This document shows positions 23,728 to 33,384 of a stretch of 64,000 nt of DNA, in pieces. The position numbers and the translations under genes are program-made. The notes below the pieces were generated by a model, which worked only from the letters and a program-made list of their open reading frames with translations, was not told the DNA's origin and did not search any database. The stretch lies in the NCBI GenBank assembly GCA_947629865.1, contig CANRFJ010000001.1, forward strand, positions 62,001 through 126,000, in the 5' to 3' direction. This DNA comes from an uncultured Lachnospiraceae bacterium (lineage in GTDB: Bacteria; Bacillota; Clostridia; Lachnospirales; Lachnospiraceae). The stretch's first letter is position 1. Each line of letters begins with the position of its first letter.

Positions 23728-26700
23728 ATGCCAAATATGAATGATTATATAAGATTTAATAGTGATTTTAGAGATTCGGTCAACTTATATTTAGATTTGA
23801 ATAAACCTGAAAAAATAAATAGTTATCTGCCGACTAAATCTTCGGTAGATATATTGGCGCAATATTTATCTTCGGTAGAAAACAATAAACAGCAGGCAAC
23901 ACTTTTGGTTGGCCCCTATGGTAAAGGCAAATCACATTTATTGCTTCTTTTGCTTGCCATACTTTCGATGGATAAGAATGATAAAGATAATGTGATTTTG
24001 CTGGAAAATTTATCGAGGCGAGTTGCAAAGACAGATCAGGAGACTGCAAAGAGAATAGATACTATTGTAAAGAAGAAGACTAGGTTTTTACCAGTTCTTA
24101 TTATGAGTACGCAGGGAGATTTGAATCAGGCTTTCATGGTTGGATTGAATGACGCTTTGCGTAGAGAGGCACTAGCGGAACTTACACCTGAAACGTATTA
24201 TACACATGCGATAGCGACTATAGATAGATGGGAAAGGGACTATCCTGATACATATAAAAGGTATTTGACCGCTTTAAAAGATCGTAAAATCAGCAAGCGT
24301 AATATGTATATGCAACTTACCAACTGCGATGCAGATGCGTTGGAGGTATTTAAGGATATATATCCGGATCTAACATCTGGCGACACATTTAATCCGCTTG
24401 TTAATGCGGAAGTATTGCCGATGTATAAAAATATTGCTGACAAGATTGTTGAAACCAAAAGTTATTCAGGACTGTACATTGTGTTTGATGAGTTCAGCAA
24501 ATTTATTGAGGGACAAGATAAAATTCATGCGGGCAATAATATGAAGCTTATACAGGACATTTGTGAGCTTGCAAATGCATCAAAAAGTACAAAAACATTT
24601 TTTACTATGATTGCTCATAAAAGTATAAAAGAATATGGGAAGTATTTATCAACAGATATAATCAATTCCTTTACAGGTATTGAAGGCAGAATAAAAGAAG
24701 TGTTCTTTGTAACCTCAACAAAGAATAACTATGAGTTGATACAAAGTGCCATATTCAAGGACGATAAAATCAAAGATGAAGCACAGTACAAAAAATATGT
24801 AAATGATGAAAGAACGAAAGATTTTTTTGGATTACTACCGTTTTCTTCGATTTTTACTAAAAAAGATTTTAGCAAGACAGTAATGTATGGGTGCTATCCA
24901 CTGACACCGACAAGCGCATATCTTTTGTTAAATATTAGTGAAAAAGTAGCGCAGAATGAGAGGACATTATTTACTTTTATTTCTAAGGAAGAACAACATA
25001 GTATGGCAAAGTATGTTGCATCTTCGAAGCCCGGAAAAGAATGGATTATTAACGCTGATCTTATCTATGACTATTTTAGAAATTTATTTAAAAAAGATAT
25101 TTCTAATGAGTTTATTCATAATGAATGGCTTAATGCGGAATATGCGTTATCACAAGTAGATGATAAAAATGCAAAGCAACTTATCAAAACACTTGCAATT
25201 ATTAAAATTGTAAATAAGCCAGATGAACTACCGGCCGATATTGAGAGTCTGCGTTTAGCATCAGGCGTTCCGGACATTGATGGAACAATAAGGGGATTAG
25301 AGGCTAATGGTCTAATATATAAAAAGGGATCCACAAATAGCTATGTCTTTAAGACAAGAGCAACCTCTGAGTTAAAAACAGAAATCAAAAAGAGGAAAGA
25401 CTTAAGAACAGGTAAACCTAACGCAAACAAGGTATTTGCTGCTATTGCAGAAGTTCAATATATTTTGCCAAAACGGTATAACTATAGTTATGCGATGACA
25501 AGATATTTCCGTTATGAATACATGGATGTAAAAACATTCATGTCTATTGATGATCTTGGTGTAATTATGCAGGAGGGTGGTTTTTGTGATGGGAAAGTAC
25601 TGTCACTTTATACAGACGAAGAAATTGATTACACAAAAGCTATAAGAAAAAAGATAAAGGAAGCAAGAATTCTGAATCTCATAGTTATACTGGGAAATGA
25701 GATATTTGAATTGGCCGATCAAGTACAAGAATATGAGGTTTTGCAAGAAATAAAAGGAGATAACGAATTTTTTAAGCGGGATGGATATGAGGTCCTTGAG
25801 AGAGAGATTCCAGTAATTGAGGAGGATCTTGAGAAGGAAATACTTACTTACCTAGATAATTGCTTTGGAGCAGAAAGTGGTAGACTGATATTCTATTTTG
25901 CTGATGAGAACTTGAAAAGTGAATCAAAAAAGACTCTATCTTCAGTAGCAGATACTGTGGCTTATTCGGTATATCCTGAATCAATTAAAATTAATAATGA
26001 GTTGATTAATAGAGAGACATTATCTACTGCGCAGATAAAGAAAGCAAGAAAAACGATAATTGAAGATTTACTGAATGGTGCAGATACATCAGTATATATG
26101 ACTGGTACTAGTGCTGAGGCAACAATTTATCGAGCTGTTTTTGTTGGAACTGGAATAAGAGATTGTAAATTTGCAGATAATGTAGAATTAGTTGTTGCAA
26201 TTTTTAGAGACTTTATTGCCACCGCTGGTGATAATAGGAGATGTGTGGTTGAATTGGTGGATAAACTGATTGTACCGCCGATTGCGGTAAGGCGTGCGGT
26301 AATACCGCTTTACTTAGCATATTTCCTTTCAGAAAGAAACGAGGATATTGTAATTTATTTTGGAGATAAAGAAGTACCATTGAACGCAGATATTATATTA
26401 AATATGTGCGAGAACCCAAAAGATTACTGCGTATTCATTTCGATAGAGGACATAAAGAAGGAAGCTTATATCACTGATCTCATGAAGATATTTATGGTAC
26501 AAGAAAAGAGTTGCAAATCAGATTCGAGGATTGAAAATCTTGTTACTAGTATGCAGCGATGGTTTAGAGCTTTGCCCCAAGCAACCAAAAATATCAAGAG
26601 CCAAAATACATACATTACGGATGAGAAGATCTTAAAATCTGTTCCAAAGATAAAGGAATTACTTCAGAATGTAGAAGCTAATCCGTATGAAATACTTTTT

Positions 26701-27309
26701 GTGGATTTACCAAAAGTATATGGAACAGCAAATTATAAAAAACTTTCACAATATATATCAGATTTAAGAATAAAATTAAACGGATATCTTAATTGGTTGA
26801 CGGAAGAAGCAGCAAAACAGACAATTATGGCTTTTGATGATAAAACGAAACAGAATCTTAATCATACTCTGCAGGAATGGTATCTGAAACAGAGCGATTT
26901 TGCCAAACAAGGATTGCACTCTAACAAGATTACAGCACTTATGCGTTGTATTGAAGAAAATCAGGCATTTGATGATGCGGAAATAGTAAAAAAAGTGATT
27001 CATGCTGTGACGGAAATGTATATAGATACATGGAATGACTCGTCACTTGATAAATATGTTGCCGAACTGAAGACACTGAAAGAGGAAATAGAATCACTTG
27101 ATGATACAGCAAGGAGTGAAGGTAATTGTGAACTCAAATTCATCAATAAAAATGGTGATGAGATTAGATGCTACTATGAACCTGTTTCTGAAGCGACAGG
27201 TGCAATCATGAGAAACATTTTATCAGATACATTGGAAGATTTTAATGATTTGACAGTAAATGAAAAGGTGGCAATTTTGCTTGAAATGATTGAAAAGCAG
27301 TTGAGATAG
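23728..27309 (+). CDS. Large P-loop ATPase of the phosphorothioation type (SspC-like)
   Basis: About 1193 residues. Walker A is GPYGKGKSH near residue 65 and Walker B is YIVFDEFSKF near residue 250. The rest is long, mostly helical and without known catalytic motifs, as in large defence-associated ATPases. I place the start at ATG 23728, four bases after the DUF4007 stop, behind GGGGCAGG; the frame is open for ten codons further upstream. In Ssp systems SspC is an ATPase that works with SspB and SspD, which fits this position. Assignment rests on gene order plus the ATPase motifs, since I could not compare sequences. Confidence 0.7.
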   Translation: MPNMNDYIRFNSDFRDSVNLYLDLNKPEKINSYLPTKSSVDILAQYLSSVENNKQQATLLVGPYGKGKSHLLLLLLAILSMDKNDKDNVILLENLSRRVAKTDQETAKRIDTIVKKKTRFLPVLIMSTQGDLNQAFMVGLNDALRREALAELTPETYYTHAIATIDRWERDYPDTYKRYLTALKDRKISKRNMYMQLTNCDADALEVFKDIYPDLTSGDTFNPLVNAEVLPMYKNIADKIVETKSYSGLYIVFDEFSKFIEGQDKIHAGNNMKLIQDICELANASKSTKTFFTMIAHKSIKEYGKYLSTDIINSFTGIEGRIKEVFFVTSTKNNYELIQSAIFKDDKIKDEAQYKKYVNDERTKDFFGLLPFSSIFTKKDFSKTVMYGCYPLTPTSAYLLLNISEKVAQNERTLFTFISKEEQHSMAKYVASSKPGKEWIINADLIYDYFRNLFKKDISNEFIHNEWLNAEYALSQVDDKNAKQLIKTLAIIKIVNKPDELPADIESLRLASGVPDIDGTIRGLEANGLIYKKGSTNSYVFKTRATSELKTEIKKRKDLRTGKPNANKVFAAIAEVQYILPKRYNYSYAMTRYFRYEYMDVKTFMSIDDLGVIMQEGGFCDGKVLSLYTDEEIDYTKAIRKKIKEARILNLIVILGNEIFELADQVQEYEVLQEIKGDNEFFKRDGYEVLEREIPVIEEDLEKEILTYLDNCFGAESGRLIFYFADENLKSESKKTLSSVADTVAYSVYPESIKINNELINRETLSTAQIKKARKTIIEDLLNGADTSVYMTGTSAEATIYRAVFVGTGIRDCKFADNVELVVAIFRDFIATAGDNRRCVVELVDKLIVPPIAVRRAVIPLYLAYFLSERNEDIVIYFGDKEVPLNADIILNMCENPKDYCVFISIEDIKKEAYITDLMKIFMVQEKSCKSDSRIENLVTSMQRWFRALPQATKNIKSQNTYITDEKILKSVPKIKELLQNVEANPYEILFVDLPKVYGTANYKKLSQYISDLRIKLNGYLNWLTEEAAKQTIMAFDDKTKQNLNHTLQEWYLKQSDFAKQGLHSNKITALMRCIEENQAFDDAEIVKKVIHAVTEMYIDTWNDSSLDKYVAELKTLKEEIESLDDTARSEGNCELKFINKNGDEIRCYYEPVSEATGAIMRNILSDTLEDFNDLTVNEKVAILLEMIEKQLR

Positions 27310-27322
27310 GAGGTACGTTGCA

Positions 27323-28462
27323 ATGATTTATCTTGATAATGCAGCAACTACATATCCTAAACCTGAAAGGGTATATAAGGCGCTTGATGCTGCTAATAGA
27401 AAACAGGCTTTTAATGCAGGACGAGGTTCGTATAAGGTTGCCAAAGAATGTTCAAAGTTGATTGATGATGCAAAAAGAGCAATTTTGAAGTTGTTTCATG
27501 GGAGAGGCATCGAGAGTGTTGTCTTTACTCCATCTATTACGATTGCTTTGAACGAGATTTTGAATGGAATTACATTCATAAAGGGAGATTATATATTCTT
27601 ATCTCCATATGAACATAATGCGATAGTAAGGACAGCAAATCAGGTCTGCAAAAGAACGGGAGCTATTATAGAACTTTTGCCTGTAAAAGAAGATACTTTA
27701 GAAATAGATATTGAAAAAACCAAGTATTTATTTGCGTCTAAGACGCCAAAATGCGTTTGCTGTACTGCTATTAGTAATGTGACAGGTTATATTTTGCCAT
27801 ATAGTGAAGTGTTTTCGGTTGCAAAAAATTATAAAGCTATTACTGTGTTGGATACCGCACAAGCACTTGGACTGATAGATATTGATATTACGAAATGCAA
27901 GGTGGATTTTGCTGCTTTTGCAGGACATAAGGCTTTGTATGGACCGTTGGGAATCGGTGGATTTGTGGATGTGAATAATATTCCTCTTAAAGAGTTTGTA
28001 GTGGGGGGGACCGGAAGCAATTCTTTGAATTTAGAAATGCCTTTGGAATCACCATATAAGTATGAATCAGCCAGTCCGAACATAGTAGCTATTGCTGGGC
28101 TAATGGCGGCAACCGAAGAAGTGAGATTGGAGGCAGAGAATATTCCGGAAAAAATTTTACTGGAATATTTGATTGATAAATTTACAGATAATGAAAAGAT
28201 AACAATGTATCTGCCGCCAAAAGACAAGCGTATAGGTATCCTTTCTTTTAATTTTGAGGGATATAAGGCAGAAGATGTAGGGCTGATACTTGATGAAGAT
28301 TTTGACATTGCTGTAAGAACAGGATATCATTGTGCGCCCTTTGTTCATGACATTCTTGGGGATAAGAAGTCGTTTGGCACGGTAAGGATTGGTATTGGAA
28401 GGTATAACTCTCAAAAGGATATAGATGTTTTAGTGGATGCGATAGGAGAGTTAAGCGAGTAG
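27323..28462 (+). CDS. Cysteine desulfurase (SspA/DndA-like)
   Basis: A 379-residue class V PLP aminotransferase that takes sulfur from cysteine. Seen: start IYLDNAATTYPKP, His in YEHNA (residue 98), PLP lysine in FAGHKALYGPLGIGG (Lys 203) and the active-site Cys in RTGYHCAPF (Cys 337). Located between the large ATPase and the helicase, it should supply persulfide sulfur to the PP-loop enzyme. AGGAGGT precedes the ATG. Having the desulfurase inside the operon makes the sulfur route self-contained; in many ssp loci the desulfurase lies elsewhere. Confidence 0.9.
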   Translation: MIYLDNAATTYPKPERVYKALDAANRKQAFNAGRGSYKVAKECSKLIDDAKRAILKLFHGRGIESVVFTPSITIALNEILNGITFIKGDYIFLSPYEHNAIVRTANQVCKRTGAIIELLPVKEDTLEIDIEKTKYLFASKTPKCVCCTAISNVTGYILPYSEVFSVAKNYKAITVLDTAQALGLIDIDITKCKVDFAAFAGHKALYGPLGIGGFVDVNNIPLKEFVVGGTGSNSLNLEMPLESPYKYESASPNIVAIAGLMAATEEVRLEAENIPEKILLEYLIDKFTDNEKITMYLPPKDKRIGILSFNFEGYKAEDVGLILDEDFDIAVRTGYHCAPFVHDILGDKKSFGTVRIGIGRYNSQKDIDVLVDAIGELSE

Positions 28463-28470
28463 GTGGAAAT

Positions 28471-30681
28471 ATGAATTTTACGGAGTTGAATTTGAAAAAT
28501 GAATATAGAACATCAAATGATTCCGTATCGGAAGATTTTTATAAACCTATTCTTCGATTGGCAAAGACATATGATCGAGCGGTTGGCTTTTTTTCGTCAT
28601 CAGGTTTGGCAAATATAGCGACAGGTCTTCTTCCGTTTATCAAAAATGGTGGAAATATCAGGCTGGTTGCCTCACCAGTACTCAGCTCAGAGGATATTAT
28701 GGCAATCGAGGAAGGATATAGAAAACGAGAAGATGTAATTGTAGAAGCAATAACAAGGGAACTGGAGAATCCTGATAACTACAAGTATTCAAGACGGTTG
28801 AATCTCCTTGCAAATCTAATTGCAGAAAATAGGTTAGATATTAGAATTGCACTTACAAAGTCTAATAATAAGTATGGGATATATCATGAGAAGATGGGAA
28901 TTTTCTCTGATGTATGGGGTAACAATATTGCCTTTTCTGGTTCCATGAATGAGTCTGTGACGGCAATGGAATCAAATTATGAAGCTATAGATGTTTTTTG
29001 CTCATGGAAGAATCAGAATGAAAAAGAGCGGATAGAACAAAAGAAGGTAGTATTTGAAGCTATCTGGAATGGAACAGAAAACAGTGTGTCTACTTATGAG
29101 TTTCCAGAAATAAAGGAAGAAATTTGTAGAAAGTACATGCGAAAAAACGAAAAATATAGCGACATTTCTGAAGAAGATATTGATTCGGAGGTGGTGGAAG
29201 ATTTTTCTTTGGAAAGCACAACTGAAATATATGGTGCGCGATTGCCACAGGGATTTGAGCTACATGATTATCAAGAGGAGGCGATTGATACATGGGAAAA
29301 GAATGGGTATCAAGGCATCTTTGATATGGCAACGGGTACAGGAAAAACATTTACAGGACTTGGAGCCGTGGCTCGTTTGTCGGAAGCTTTGGATGATAAA
29401 CTGGCAGTATTCATATGTTGTCCATACCAGCATTTGGTAGAACAATGGGTAGAGGATATTATTAAATTCAATATTGATCCTATTATTGGTTATGGCGATT
29501 CCAAGCAAAAGGACTGGAGAGAGCGATTAAAGAATGCAGTGCGTGATCAGAAGCTGCATGTAAAGAAAAGAGAATTCTTTTGCTTTGTAACAACGAATGC
29601 GACATTCTCTAAGGAGTATGTGCAGGAGCAAGTACATAAAATAAAAGGAAATGCATTGTTATTGGTAGATGAAGCACATAATTTTGGGGCAGGTAATTTG
29701 CGCAGATTGATGTCTGACAAATTTAATTATCGCTTAGCTTTATCTGCAACACTAGATAGACACGGGGATTCAGAGGGAACGCAAGCATTATACGATTACT
29801 TTGGCGAGAAATGTATTGAATATGATCTAGAACGTGCCATTGAAGGAAAGAAACTTACACCATACAAATATTATCCGGTTATTGTATCGCTATCAGATAC
29901 TGAACGAGAAATACATGAAGACTTATCAAGGCAGATTGCAAAATGTCTCATAAAAGGAAAAGGCGGAAGGGTTAAACTTTCTGAAAGAGGTAAAAAATTA
30001 GCTCTTAAAAGAGCAAGGGTGGTAGCAGGTGCTATTGCCAAAGTAAGTGCTTTGGAGGAATGTATACAGCCATATAAGGATGATAACTATATTCTGGTCT
30101 ATTGTGGGGCAACGAAGGTATTAGAAGTCGATAAGGACTTTACAGATATAGATGATGAAGATATTAGACAGATAGATATGGTAACAGATCTGCTTGGAAA
30201 CCAGATGCACATGAAAGTTTCCCAATTTACTTCGAGAGAGGATGTTGAGGAAAGAGACACTCTAAAGAAAGAGTTTTCACAGGGACAAAACTTACAAGCT
30301 TTGATAGCTATTAAGTGTTTGGATGAAGGTGTGAATATTCCAAAGATTAAAGTGGCGTTTATTTTAGCAAGTACGACGAATCCAAAGGAGTATATTCAAC
30401 GACGAGGACGTGTACTAAGGCTTGCAGAAGGTAAAGAGTTTGCTGAAATATACGATTTTATTACCTTGCCGAGACCGCTTGATGAAGTTCCGATGTTGAC
30501 TGAGGAACAAATGAAACGAGAGTTGGGTTTAGTAAAAAATGAATTGTGCCGAGCGGAAGAATTTGCAAGGCTTGCAATGAATAAAGTGTCAGCAGTGTCC
30601 GTGTTGGACGAGATAAAGGAAGCGTACAATATTCCTGAGTATACTTTGGATTTTGAGGAGGATTATTCTTATGGCGAATGA
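28471..30681 (+). CDS. PLD-family nuclease fused to a DEAD/DEAH helicase
   Basis: 736 residues. The N-terminal third is a phospholipase D-like domain with one HKD-type motif (HEKMGIFSDVWGNNIAFSGSMNES, about residues 140-165). A superfamily 2 helicase follows: HDYQEEAIDTW, Walker A MATGTGKT, Walker B LLLVDEAHNFGAG, and motif VI YIQRRGRVLR. Such fusions occur in defence loci and can load onto and cut DNA. In this operon it is the best candidate for the effector that attacks unmodified DNA, together with the DndD-like ATPase. It could correspond to a component of SspFGH-type cassettes, but I cannot verify that. Confidence 0.82.
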   Translation: MNFTELNLKNEYRTSNDSVSEDFYKPILRLAKTYDRAVGFFSSSGLANIATGLLPFIKNGGNIRLVASPVLSSEDIMAIEEGYRKREDVIVEAITRELENPDNYKYSRRLNLLANLIAENRLDIRIALTKSNNKYGIYHEKMGIFSDVWGNNIAFSGSMNESVTAMESNYEAIDVFCSWKNQNEKERIEQKKVVFEAIWNGTENSVSTYEFPEIKEEICRKYMRKNEKYSDISEEDIDSEVVEDFSLESTTEIYGARLPQGFELHDYQEEAIDTWEKNGYQGIFDMATGTGKTFTGLGAVARLSEALDDKLAVFICCPYQHLVEQWVEDIIKFNIDPIIGYGDSKQKDWRERLKNAVRDQKLHVKKREFFCFVTTNATFSKEYVQEQVHKIKGNALLLVDEAHNFGAGNLRRLMSDKFNYRLALSATLDRHGDSEGTQALYDYFGEKCIEYDLERAIEGKKLTPYKYYPVIVSLSDTEREIHEDLSRQIAKCLIKGKGGRVKLSERGKKLALKRARVVAGAIAKVSALEECIQPYKDDNYILVYCGATKVLEVDKDFTDIDDEDIRQIDMVTDLLGNQMHMKVSQFTSREDVEERDTLKKEFSQGQNLQALIAIKCLDEGVNIPKIKVAFILASTTNPKEYIQRRGRVLRLAEGKEFAEIYDFITLPRPLDEVPMLTEEQMKRELGLVKNELCRAEEFARLAMNKVSAVSVLDEIKEAYNIPEYTLDFEEDYSYGE

Positions 30682-30850
30682 GAACACAGAGATTGTAAAT
30701 GGTATTGAGGTGGATGTTGATAAAGCGCAACGTCTTATCAAGAAGGTTATTGTTAAGGAGAAAAGAAACCTTAGTACAAAGGAATTGGGGCATGGAGCCA
30801 TGGTGGACAAGATTAAGAAAATGATAGAGGAGGAAGTGGAATGTTATTAA
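30671..30850 (+). CDS. Small 59-residue protein of the defence operon
   Basis: The ATG at 30671 overlaps the helicase end by 11 bp, and the stop overlaps the DndD-like gene by 10 bp, so it is translationally locked between them. It is highly charged, with an acidic first half (NGIEVDVDKAQRLIKKVIVKE) and a helical second half ending in GAMVDKIKKMIEEEVE. There is no transmembrane segment. I do not recognise it. The tight overlaps argue it is real, perhaps a linker or regulator between the helicase and the SMC-like ATPase. Confidence 0.65.
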   Translation: MANENTEIVNGIEVDVDKAQRLIKKVIVKEKRNLSTKELGHGAMVDKIKKMIEEEVECY

Positions 30851-32832
30851 AATCAATGAAATTGACTAATTTTCGTCAGTTCAAAGAAACACAATCAATT
30901 CAATTTTCTACAGATTCAGAAAAGAACGTAACCATTATTATGGGAGAAAATGGATCTGGTAAAACTACATTAGCGCAGGCCTTTACATGGTGTTTGTATG
31001 GCGATACCGATTTCGATGATAAGGTGGTTCTGAATAAAGCAGTTGCAAAGAATCTTGGACCAAATGATGAAGCAACGGTACGTGTAGAACTTTCTGTTTT
31101 ACATGCTGATTTTGATTACACAATGATTCGTGAACAGAAATATTCAACAGATACTGTTGGAGTGTTAAAGAGACCGAACAATCCTGTATTCAAAATGGCA
31201 TTCAAAGGCAGTGACGGGCAACAGGAGTTTGTGAAAGAAAACGAAACTGAGTTGCGTATGAAGGAGATTTTGCCGAAAGAACTGTCAAGATATTTCTTCT
31301 TTGATGGAGAAAGAATTGGCAACATGAGCAAGGAAATTCGTCGAGGTAAGAGCAGGGAATTCGCTGAGGCGGTTAAGAGATTGCTTGGATTGAGTGCATT
31401 TACTGCGGCATTAGATCACTTGAATGGACGATCCCAAAATACTGTAATAAAGAGTTACGCAAATCAGTATGATTCAAAAAGTGATTCTACAATAGCTCAA
31501 TATCGCTCTGAAATGGAGAATTATGATGCGCGGATTGAAAAGATAGAGGACAGGCTTTCGGAGATTGATACCGAAAAAACTATTGCCGAGGATAAAGCAC
31601 AGGAATTTGAGACTAAAATTGAAGAAAATAAGGACAGCGAGAGGCTCGCACAGGAAAGAAGCAGGCTTAAGTCAAAACTAGAGGGGTTAAGAATAAGCAA
31701 AGGAAAGAATGTGTCTGCTCTAATTGATGCATTTAATCGTCGTGGTGCGTTCTGGATGGCAACCAAGATGATTAATGATGCCCTTGAAGAACTTGCTTCT
31801 GCGGAGAAACTTGATACGGGTATCCCTGATATTCATGCAAGAACTATTGAGTATCTGATAAAAAGAAAAACCTGTATTTGTGGTCAGCCAATAGAATTTG
31901 GAAATTCTGCATACATAGAATTAAACAAGGTTTTAGATTACATACCGCCTAAAAGTATTGGTACATTGATTGGCCAGTTTGTACGTGAATGTGAGTTAAA
32001 GAGCAAGTCGGCAATAGATACATTTGATGTTATGTCTATGCAATATGGAGATATTCGCTCCTTTGATACAGATTATGCGGATATCATCTCTGAAATAGAT
32101 ACGATAGATAAGCGCCTTGAAGGGATGTTAAATGTAGGCGAACTTCAGAAAAAATATACTTTCTATAATGGAGAAGCAAAGAATCTTACTAGAGAAAAGG
32201 AAAATCTTATAGAAGAAAGAGGCGAACTTAAAACTAGGCGTGGCCGCTGTGAGACGCAAATTAGTGAGCTTGTCTTAAAGGATGATAATAATAAGAGGAT
32301 AGCAAGGTTTCAGGCATATGCTACTTATATGTATCAGTATCTCTCCAAAATATATGAAGAAAAGGAAACTGAAACTAGGGAGCAGCTTGAAAAGACTGTT
32401 AATGAAATCTTTAAGAATATTTATAATGGGGGGTTTTCGCTTGCAATAGACGAGAAGTACAATATTCAAATTATGGTGGATGACTTTGAAGACTATATCG
32501 GGGGCGTTGAAACTTCGACAGCGCAGAGCATTTCTGTCATATTCGCCTTTATTGCCGGCGTAATAAAAATGGCAAGAGAGAATAATAATGAGGAAAACTC
32601 AATGCTTATAACGGAGGCCTATCCATTAGTAATGGATGCGCCACTATCTGCATTCGATAAGACAAGAATACAAACGGTATGCGATGTTCTTCCAAAAGTA
32701 GCAGAGCAGGTTATCATTTTTATAAAAGATACTGACGGAGAGATTGCTGAAGAAAATATGGGTAATAAGGTTGGTACTCGTTATAAATTTGAGAAGCATA
32801 ATGAGTTTGAGACGAAACTTGTTGGGAGGTAA
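30841..32832 (+). CDS. DndD-like SMC/Rad50-type ATPase
   Basis: 663 residues. The start LLKSMKLTNFRQFKETQSI, Walker A MGENGSGKTTL (about residues 37-47) and the YFFFDGERIGNM motif are typical of DndD. Coiled coil flanks a CICGQ zinc-hook-like motif near residue 345, and the Walker B region is PLVMDAPLSAFD. DndD family members are SMC-like ATPases linked to phosphorothioation. Here it lies among the probable effector genes rather than with the modification genes, so it may power restriction rather than modification. Confidence 0.85.
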   Translation: MLLKSMKLTNFRQFKETQSIQFSTDSEKNVTIIMGENGSGKTTLAQAFTWCLYGDTDFDDKVVLNKAVAKNLGPNDEATVRVELSVLHADFDYTMIREQKYSTDTVGVLKRPNNPVFKMAFKGSDGQQEFVKENETELRMKEILPKELSRYFFFDGERIGNMSKEIRRGKSREFAEAVKRLLGLSAFTAALDHLNGRSQNTVIKSYANQYDSKSDSTIAQYRSEMENYDARIEKIEDRLSEIDTEKTIAEDKAQEFETKIEENKDSERLAQERSRLKSKLEGLRISKGKNVSALIDAFNRRGAFWMATKMINDALEELASAEKLDTGIPDIHARTIEYLIKRKTCICGQPIEFGNSAYIELNKVLDYIPPKSIGTLIGQFVRECELKSKSAIDTFDVMSMQYGDIRSFDTDYADIISEIDTIDKRLEGMLNVGELQKKYTFYNGEAKNLTREKENLIEERGELKTRRGRCETQISELVLKDDNNKRIARFQAYATYMYQYLSKIYEEKETETREQLEKTVNEIFKNIYNGGFSLAIDEKYNIQIMVDDFEDYIGGVETSTAQSISVIFAFIAGVIKMARENNNEENSMLITEAYPLVMDAPLSAFDKTRIQTVCDVLPKVAEQVIIFIKDTDGEIAEENMGNKVGTRYKFEKHNEFETKLVGR

Positions 32833-32837
32833 AGCAT

Positions 32838-33365
32838 ATGTTTGACAAAGAATATTCATTTAAAGGAACCCATGCAGATAAAGTAGTAAAGCTTACGGCA
32901 AAGTTTGATGATAAAAATTCGATATTTAAGCGTAATTTGGATGTTTATATGATGGCACCAATCGTGGGCTTTTTATATCAAAGGAAAGCCGAAAGTAATA
33001 ATGACGGTGAACAGATAACAACAAAGATTTTTCCAGAGCAGTTAATTAGTAACAGCGATGATTTGGCATTTAATTACCGTCTGATTATGTTACTTGATAA
33101 AAATTATGAACCTGATATAGAAAAGCGCATTGATAAGGCATTTCGAGACTACAATAGTGACCGTGCATCTAAAGATGAGAAGTTGTTTGAATCTTATGTG
33201 CTGGGCGGTGTAGATGTTTTATATGAGAAAATTATAGGAAATGATAGTAGTGCAGAAGCCTATATGAGTAATCTGTATGATTTTATGGAAGACATGAATG
33301 AGCGTTATAATCAGACTATTGACGCAAATCATATTGAAGAACTCTGTAAACTTGCAAAGCAATAA
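32838..33365 (+). CDS. Unknown 175-residue protein of the defence operon
   Basis: A soluble, helical, acidic protein beginning MFDKEYSFKGTHADKVVKLTAKFD. I do not recognise a family. The segment MMAPIVGFLYQRKAESNND and later FESYVLGGVDVLYEKII suggest a compact helical domain; it is longer than DndE and lacks an obvious nuclease motif. It starts five bases after the DndD-like stop with GGGAGGTAAAG as ribosome site. Position suggests a partner of the DndD-like ATPase. Confidence 0.6.
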   Translation: MFDKEYSFKGTHADKVVKLTAKFDDKNSIFKRNLDVYMMAPIVGFLYQRKAESNNDGEQITTKIFPEQLISNSDDLAFNYRLIMLLDKNYEPDIEKRIDKAFRDYNSDRASKDEKLFESYVLGGVDVLYEKIIGNDSSAEAYMSNLYDFMEDMNERYNQTIDANHIEELCKLAKQ

Positions 33366-33384
33366 AACTAGATAGGTTGATTCT

